Shown in pieces: positions 5,391 through 8,425 of a stretch of DNA of 8,425 bases. Source of the stretch: Erysipelotrichaceae bacterium (GTDB taxonomy: Bacteria > Bacillota_I > Bacilli_A > Erysipelotrichales > Erysipelotrichaceae). Within the stretch, counting starts at the first letter, position 1, and every line of letters begins with the position of its first letter. The notes below the pieces were generated by a model. The model had not been told where the DNA came from and did not search any database. It saw only the letters and a list, made by a program, of their open reading frames with translations. The stretch spans positions 1 to 8,425 of the forward strand of contig JAFONG010000138.1 of the NCBI GenBank assembly GCA_017418585.1, in the 5' to 3' direction. The translations under genes and the position numbers were made by a program.

Positions 5391-6200
5391 CTAGTCCTTT
5401 CGGATAAACATGATATTGAGGTCCGTTTTCTCTTCTATGCCTTCGATGACTCCCTGACTGGAGTATTGCCAGATGCCGATAGGCAGATCCAGCTCCGGAA
5501 CATCGCTGTCATACTGGGCATACCAGATCGGATAATCGCTTAACTGTTCCATGTTGTAGTAGTATTCGGACCAGTATAAAGACGTATACAGCATTCCTGT
5601 ATGATGATTCTTTTCTATTGTTTCCAGAAAGACCAATGCGTTTTTGGTGGCTGTCTCTCCTGTGATGTCATCGGTTCTTGGCGTTTCATCTTCCAGATAG
5701 ACTTCTTCCAGATCATAGACGACAGGAAGATCTATTTCCTTGCCTTTGAGCTTTTTCGTGACCCATTCAGCCTCTTCCCTGGCTTCTTTCTCCGTGATTG
5801 CCTGGGAGAAGAAATACACGCCTATTCTGATGTCGTTTTCCTTGGCGCCTTTATAGTTCTTCTCGAACTCGTCATCCTCGTAGATCAGTCCGGTTGTTGC
5901 GCCTCTTCTGCCAATCCTGATGAACACAAACTCGACGCCGTCCTGCTTAACCTTCTTCCAGTCGATGTCTCCCTGAAAAGTCGAAACATCGATACCGAAG
6001 CAGCTGCTGTAGTTTTCATCTTCATAACGGTATCTGCCGTTTTCTTTCGACAGTTGCGCATAGTCGACCCGGATCCCTTCGATGATCTCCGGTTCACTGA
6101 CGCCGTTTCCTGTACATTTCTTTAGGAGAGTGATCATCAGCATCACCAGCAGGATCATGAACAGGACGGGGATGATAAGAAGTATCTTTTTCTTCGTCAT
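5391..6200 (-). CDS. Membrane-anchored GH25 family muramidase (lysozyme)
   Basis: A 269-residue protein with a short basic N-terminus, one hydrophobic segment (about residues 5-26) and a GH25 domain (67-266). There is no lipobox or clear cleavage site, so it is probably anchored with the enzyme outside. Catalytic-type residues are present: Asp71 in GIDVSTFQGDIDW, and Asp163 and Glu165 in PVVYDLE; QYSSQG (245-250) and TDLN (259-262) are also typical. GH25 enzymes hydrolyse the MurNAc-beta-1,4-GlcNAc bond of peptidoglycan. The size and anchor suggest a resident wall-remodelling enzyme rather than a phage endolysin, and no holin is nearby. The start has no Shine-Dalgarno site; a perfect TATAAT ends exactly 6 nt before the ATG, pointing to a leaderless mRNA. 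It is divergent from the GNAT gene and followed closely by the methyltransferase. Confidence 0.92.
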   Translation of the reverse strand: MTKKKILLIIPVLFMILLVMLMITLLKKCTGNGVSEPEIIEGIRVDYAQLSKENGRYRYEDENYSSCFGIDVSTFQGDIDWKKVKQDGVEFVFIRIGRRGATTGLIYEDDEFEKNYKGAKENDIRIGVYFFSQAITEKEAREEAEWVTKKLKGKEIDLPVVYDLEEVYLEDETPRTDDITGETATKNALVFLETIEKNHHTGMLYTSLYWSEYYYNMEQLSDYPIWYAQYDSDVPELDLPIGIWQYSSQGVIEGIEEKTDLNIMFIRKD

Positions 6201-6206
6201 ATTTCA

Positions 6207-6216
6207 ATTATATAAT
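6207..6216. promoter_or_regulatory. Symmetric divergent promoter with two overlapping -10 hexamers
   Basis: ATTATATAAT is a perfect 10-bp palindrome containing TATAAT on the plus strand (6211-6216) and TATAAT on the minus strand (6212-6207), sharing two bases. Each hexamer ends exactly 6 nt before the ATG of its own gene (6223 plus, 6200 minus), so both transcripts should start at their start codons. No good -35 is visible for either; any such contacts would lie inside the opposite coding region. Confidence 0.65.
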
Positions 6217-6222
6217 AATCGT

Positions 6223-6762
6223 ATGAAAGAATTCCTTGAAAACACCGTACTGGAAGCGGACCGTCTGATTCTTAGACCATTGCATCTGAAGGATAAGACG
6301 GCCATCTTCAGAAACATCAATCATGACAGGGAAGTCCTGAACTATTTCATCGATACTTATGCCGAGAAGGAAGAAGATTTTCCTTTCGAGAACATGCTGG
6401 AAAGATTCAGAAAGAATCAGATGTACGCCTTTGCAATCGTTCTGAAAGAAAACGATGAAGTGATCGGCGAGATCTTTCAATGCAGCAAGCCAAGCGCCGT
6501 CGAGCATACTGTCGAGATCGGCTATGCCATAGGCAGGTCTTACTGGAACAGGGGTTATACAAGTGAAGCAATGAAGCTGATGATCGGTTTCATGTTTGAG
6601 GTCGGGATACATAAGGTCGTTGCCTGCCACCTGGAAGGAAATGAAGCATCAGGAAAAGTCATGCAGAAATGCGGAATGATCTTTGAAGGCATCAGGAAAG
6701 ATGCCGTCTATTACCGCGACCGCTACTGGGATACCTACAACTACTATATCTTGAGTAAATAA
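6223..6762 (+). CDS. GNAT family N-acetyltransferase (RimJ/RimL-like)
   Basis: A 179-residue acetyltransferase of the Acetyltransf_3/RimJ-RimL type. It opens with the typical ADRLILRPLHLKD (12-24); the middle strands carry VEIGYAIGRSYWNRGYTSEA (97-116), where R-x-x-x-x-R-G-Y-x-S-E-A is the acetyl-CoA pyrophosphate loop; the C-terminal part has HLEGNEASGKVMQKCGM (136-152), the usual N-x-x-S motif before the last strands. Members acetylate ribosomal protein N-termini or small molecules including antibiotics; the substrate here is unknown. I place the start at ATG 6223 because homologous sequence begins there and a TATAAT ends 6 nt upstream; the longer open frame back to 6082 runs antisense through the GH25 gene. 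No ribosome binding site is present. No terminator of its own is seen: the hairpin after it serves the opposite tRNA array. Confidence 0.9.
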   Translation: MKEFLENTVLEADRLILRPLHLKDKTAIFRNINHDREVLNYFIDTYAEKEEDFPFENMLERFRKNQMYAFAIVLKENDEVIGEIFQCSKPSAVEHTVEIGYAIGRSYWNRGYTSEAMKLMIGFMFEVGIHKVVACHLEGNEASGKVMQKCGMIFEGIRKDAVYYRDRYWDTYNYYILSK

Positions 6763-6781
6763 AAACAGTTCTCTAGAACTG
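6760..6781 (-). terminator. Intrinsic terminator of the tRNA array
   Basis: On the minus strand, CAGTTC pairs with GAACTG around a TAGA loop (6781-6766), followed by TTTTTATTT (6765 down), a proper U-run. On the plus strand no T-run follows, so it ends the tRNA transcript, 11 nt after the CCA of tRNA-Gly. It abuts the GNAT stop codon. Confidence 0.75.
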
Positions 6782-6792
6782 CATATGATCTA

Positions 6793-6866
6793 TGGAGCAG
6801 ATGATGGGAATCGAACCCACGTAGTCAGCTTGGAAGGCTGAAGTTCTACCATTGAACTACATCTGC
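6793..6866 (-). tRNA. tRNA-Gly (anticodon TCC)
   Basis: A complete cloverleaf: acceptor GCAGATG pairs with CATCTGC, discriminator T, encoded CCA; D-arm GTTCAATGGTAGAAC; anticodon loop CTTCCAA giving TCC; T-arm with GGTTCGATTCC. It is 74 nt with CCA and is the last gene of the four-tRNA array, 7 nt after tRNA-Lys. Confidence 0.96.
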
Positions 6867-6873
6867 GTTTCAG

Positions 6874-6949
6874 TGGTGACTCGACCGGGAATCGAACCCG
6901 GGACCCTCTGATTAAAAGTCAGATGCTCTACCGCCTGAGCTACCGAGTC
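6874..6949 (-). tRNA. tRNA-Lys (anticodon TTT)
   Basis: Acceptor GACTCGG pairs with TCGAGTC (one G-T), discriminator A, encoded CCA. The D-arm is GCTCAGGCGGTAGAGC, the anticodon stem TCTGA/TCAGA holds loop CTTTTAA, and the T-arm CCGGGTTCGATTCCCGG is strong. Length is 76 nt. It lies 6 nt downstream of tRNA-Gln. Confidence 0.97.
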
Positions 6950-6955
6950 AAAATC

Positions 6956-7030
6956 TGGCTGGGATGACTGGGATCGAACCAGCGAATGACAGAGTCAAAG
7001 TCTGTTGCCTTACCACTTGGCTACATCCCA
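6956..7030 (-). tRNA. tRNA-Gln (anticodon TTG)
   Basis: Acceptor TGGGATG pairs with CATCCCA, starting with the weak U1-A72 pair usual for bacterial tRNA-Gln; discriminator G and encoded CCA. D-arm GCCAAGTGGTAAGGC; anticodon stem ACAGA/TCTGT with loop CTTTGAC giving TTG; T-arm GCTGGTTCGATCCCAGT. Length is 75 nt. Only 3 nt separate it from tRNA-Tyr. Confidence 0.96.
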
Positions 7031-7033
7031 AAG

Positions 7034-7118
7034 TGGTGGAGAGGGGCAGATTCGAACTGTCGAACTCGTAGAGAGCTGATTTACAGTCAGCCGCGTTTAG
7101 CCACTTCGCTACCTCTCC
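7034..7118 (-). tRNA. tRNA-Tyr (anticodon GTA)
   Basis: A class II tRNA of 85 nt: acceptor GGAGAGG pairs with CCTCTCC, discriminator A, encoded CCA. The D-arm reads AGCGAAGTGGCTAAACGC, the anticodon loop CTGTAAA gives GTA, a long variable arm follows (CTCTCTACGAG region), and the T-arm has GTTCGAATC. It is the first gene of the array. Confidence 0.97.
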
Positions 7119-7161
7119 ACAGGCTTTTACTACGTCCACCACCATCAGTGAACGCTTTAAA

Positions 7162-7190
7162 ATATTATCATAAATTAAATTTTTATGCAA
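7162..7190 (-). promoter_or_regulatory. Likely promoter of the tRNA array
   Basis: On the minus strand an extended -10, TGATAATAT (7170-7162), lies 17 bp after TTGCAT (7190-7185), a weak -35. It is in an A+T-rich patch between the SIS-gene terminator and tRNA-Tyr, and would give a pre-tRNA leader of about 35-40 nt. The rest of the 7119-7214 gap holds no other feature I recognise. Confidence 0.5.
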
Positions 7191-7203
7191 TAGTGAAAGG
7201 TTC

Positions 7204-7227
7204 AAAATAAGCGCTCAGGAAGCGCTT
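7204..7227 (-). terminator. Terminator overlapping the 3' end of the SIS gene
   Basis: On the minus strand AAGCGCT (7227-7221) pairs with AGCGCTT (7215-7209) around a TCCTG loop, followed by ATTTT. The 7-bp stem begins inside the coding region and the TGA stop (7217-7215) spans the loop and stem. The T-run is short, so termination may be incomplete. Confidence 0.65.
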
Positions 7228-8345
7228 TCGCTGTTTTCGATCTTCTGCAGATCAAGATAGAGATCTGGCCGTGACTTACTGGCAACTTTATTGGCTTTTT
7301 TGAAGCGCTTGACGGCTTCATGAGGTTCATACCGATTGGTGTTTTCGCTTATCATATAGGCCAATGTCTGCAGACAGGTCAGTTTATATAAAGGTGAAAC
7401 AAGCGGGTCTGTCTGATCTTCGAGTGCGAATCTGTGATTTGTATCAAAGCGTTCAGTGTTGCCTAAGACGTATACTTTTTCAGAAACATCTTTAAGAGCA
7501 ACTGCGATATCGATGAGTCTTGCCGTACTTGGATGATTGTTGTTGTCTATTATGATGAACAGGTCTTCAGGAGTTGAAGGATAGAGCGGACCATGCAGGA
7601 ACTCTTCAGCTTCGCAGGCGATTGCTGTCCGGCAGCAGGTTTCAGCTATCTTTAAAGCACCTTCCGTTATGGTACCGAAATTCGGGCCGCTTGAAAGCAG
7701 GATGACCTTTTTTGCATTGATGAAATCTTCCTTATTATTCGCAAAGATGTCAATGGTGTTTTCTAAGAGCTTTGGCTGCAGATCCTGAGTTTTTTTCATT
7801 TCGTCAAGATAATAGATGTTTGTTTTATCGTCGATGAGCTTTCTTTTCAGAGCAAGGTTTAATGAAAAACACATCAGAAAGCAGGCGAGAGAGCTGACGC
7901 CTTTGGTGACAAAGCCGATCTTCTCTTCGCCACAATGCCAATTGACAGTAAGGTCGGCAAGTTTTTCGGCATCTGAATCTGTTCGGCCAACCAGACAGGC
8001 CGTCTTATAACCTTTTTCTTTCAGCATTTTTATGGCTGTTAAGATATTTGTTGAACAGCCTGATTGAGAGATGAAGATGTACATCGTATCGCTGTTTAGC
8101 GGTGTTTCATGATTGGCAAAGGTGAATGGTGCTGTTACAGCGATATCGCTTTGCAAGATGTGCTTCATGAAATAAAGAGCACAAAGGCTGCCGTTATATG
8201 ATGATCCGGATGCGATCAGATGGATCCTTTTACAGCAGTTTTCTATGTAAAAATCGATCAGCGGCTTGGTGTATTTCCTGCTGTTGTCTATGATATCTGA
8301 TAGAATCTCTGGTGTTTCTTTGATGTATTCCAGCATGTTTTCCAT
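7215..8345 (-). CDS. Double SIS-domain sugar isomerase/deglycase-like protein
   Basis: A 376-residue cytosolic protein with two SIS domains arranged like the isomerase half of GlmS, without the glutaminase domain. SIS1 (about 36-170) has ASGSSYNG (45-52), the phosphosugar-binding loop, ISQSGCST (92-99) and FVTKGVSS (145-152). SIS2 (about 208-345) has LLSSGPNFG (216-224) and EAEEFLHGP (245-253), where Glu and His match the catalytic region of GlmS, FrlB and AgaS relatives. Such enzymes isomerise or deglycate amino-sugar phosphates or Amadori products; which one is not decidable here. The start is firm: TGGAGG (8358-8353) 7 nt before the ATG. It follows another gene by 27 bp across a terminator-like hairpin, suggesting an operon with attenuation; a PTS or sugar regulator upstream would fit but is outside the window. 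It looks more A+T-rich than the rpmH cluster. Confidence 0.88.
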   Translation of the reverse strand: MENMLEYIKETPEILSDIIDNSRKYTKPLIDFYIENCCKRIHLIASGSSYNGSLCALYFMKHILQSDIAVTAPFTFANHETPLNSDTMYIFISQSGCSTNILTAIKMLKEKGYKTACLVGRTDSDAEKLADLTVNWHCGEEKIGFVTKGVSSLACFLMCFSLNLALKRKLIDDKTNIYYLDEMKKTQDLQPKLLENTIDIFANNKEDFINAKKVILLSSGPNFGTITEGALKIAETCCRTAIACEAEEFLHGPLYPSTPEDLFIIIDNNNHPSTARLIDIAVALKDVSEKVYVLGNTERFDTNHRFALEDQTDPLVSPLYKLTCLQTLAYMISENTNRYEPHEAVKRFKKANKVASKSRPDLYLDLQKIENSESAS

Positions 8346-8360
8346 TTTGTTTCCTCCAAT

Positions 8361-8383
8361 AAAAAATGAGATCTAGATCTCAT
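8361..8383 (-). terminator. Terminator-like palindrome between the edge gene and the SIS gene
   Basis: An 18-bp perfect palindrome, ATGAGATCTAGATCTCAT (8366-8383), is followed on the minus strand by TTTTTTATT. It forms a 7-bp stem with a CTAG loop. The stop codon of the upstream gene (8375-8373) lies in that loop. It may be a full terminator or an attenuator ahead of the SIS gene, for which I see no clear promoter of its own. Confidence 0.65.
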
Positions 8384-8425
8384 CTTCTTCTATAGCTTTG
8401 ATCATTTCGACCCGTTTGATATGTC
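8373..8425 (-). CDS. 3' end of an unidentified gene (partial)
   Basis: Only the last 16 codons are visible, reading HIKRVEMIKAIEEDEI then TAG. The frame is open to the right edge; of the other two minus-strand frames, one stops at 8396-8394 and the other at 8384-8382. The stop sits in the loop of a terminator hairpin, as do other stops here, which supports a real gene end. The charged tail is not diagnostic, so I make no functional call. Confidence 0.5.
   Translation of the reverse strand, partial: HIKRVEMIKAIEEDEI

Noticed and set aside
6082..6222. N-terminal extension of the GNAT protein to an upstream ATG
   Set aside because: The added part is antisense to the GH25 signal and membrane segment, has no family similarity, and would bury the divergent promoter.
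6793..7118. tRNA array as an integration site for a mobile element
   Set aside because: No integrase, no duplicated tRNA 3' end and no direct-repeat att copy is visible; the flanking genes look resident.
6948..7210. Open frames on both strands across the tRNA array
   Set aside because: They are translations of tRNA genes, a common source of spurious proteins; the tRNA cloverleaves fully explain the sequence.

Overview
The window looks like chromosomal DNA of a low-to-middle G+C Firmicute. The rpmH-rnpA-yidC-jag order, CCA-encoding tRNA genes, Shine-Dalgarno sites of the GGAGG type and a lipoprotein-type YidC support this. A lineage near Erysipelotrichaceae is my inference from codon use and protein style, not something proven here. 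There are no transposases, integrases, CRISPR arrays or phage structural genes.

Layout. Positions 2-436 (+) hold the 3' end of a DUF5131 (phage Gp37/Gp68-like) gene, converging with a DJ-1/PfpI gene (433-960, -) so tightly that the two stop codons share one CTAG. A divergent promoter region (961-1011) separates DJ-1 from a PTS-like membrane protein (1012-2544, +) that keeps the EIIC-EIIB architecture but has lost the phosphorylated Cys and the first Glu of the TEPIEF-type motif. Then comes the conserved ribosome/RNase P/membrane insertion cluster rpmH (2607-2747), rnpA (2776-3117), yidC (3128-3970) and jag/khpB (3970-4617). It has a strong promoter before rpmH and a hairpin between rpmH and rnpA. 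The usual outer partners dnaA and mnmE are not adjacent.

From 4614 to 6200 (-) lies a two-gene unit: a membrane-anchored GH25 muramidase followed by a class I SAM methyltransferase. Its end shares a perfect 24-bp palindromic terminator with jag. A GNAT acetyltransferase (6223-6762, +) is divergent from the muramidase across only 22 bp. Next is a compact minus-strand tRNA array, Tyr(GTA)-Gln(TTG)-Lys(TTT)-Gly(TCC), with its own promoter and terminator. Last is a double-SIS sugar-phosphate isomerase/deglycase-like gene (7215-8345, -), preceded by the tail of an unidentified gene at the right edge.

Main signals beyond the gene list. (1) Three start codons sit exactly 6 nt after a -10 hexamer and lack a Shine-Dalgarno site, so they are probably translated from leaderless mRNAs; two of them share a perfectly symmetric divergent promoter at 6201-6222. 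(2) Stop codons are repeatedly embedded in terminator hairpins, often at a central CTAG. (3) YidC has Asn at the position of the conserved hydrophilic-groove Arg. (4) The PTS-like protein appears unable to be phosphorylated. (5) A hairpin at the rpmH-rnpA junction looks like an attenuator and also covers the only rnpA ribosome binding site. No defence or other wholly new multi-gene system is evident.
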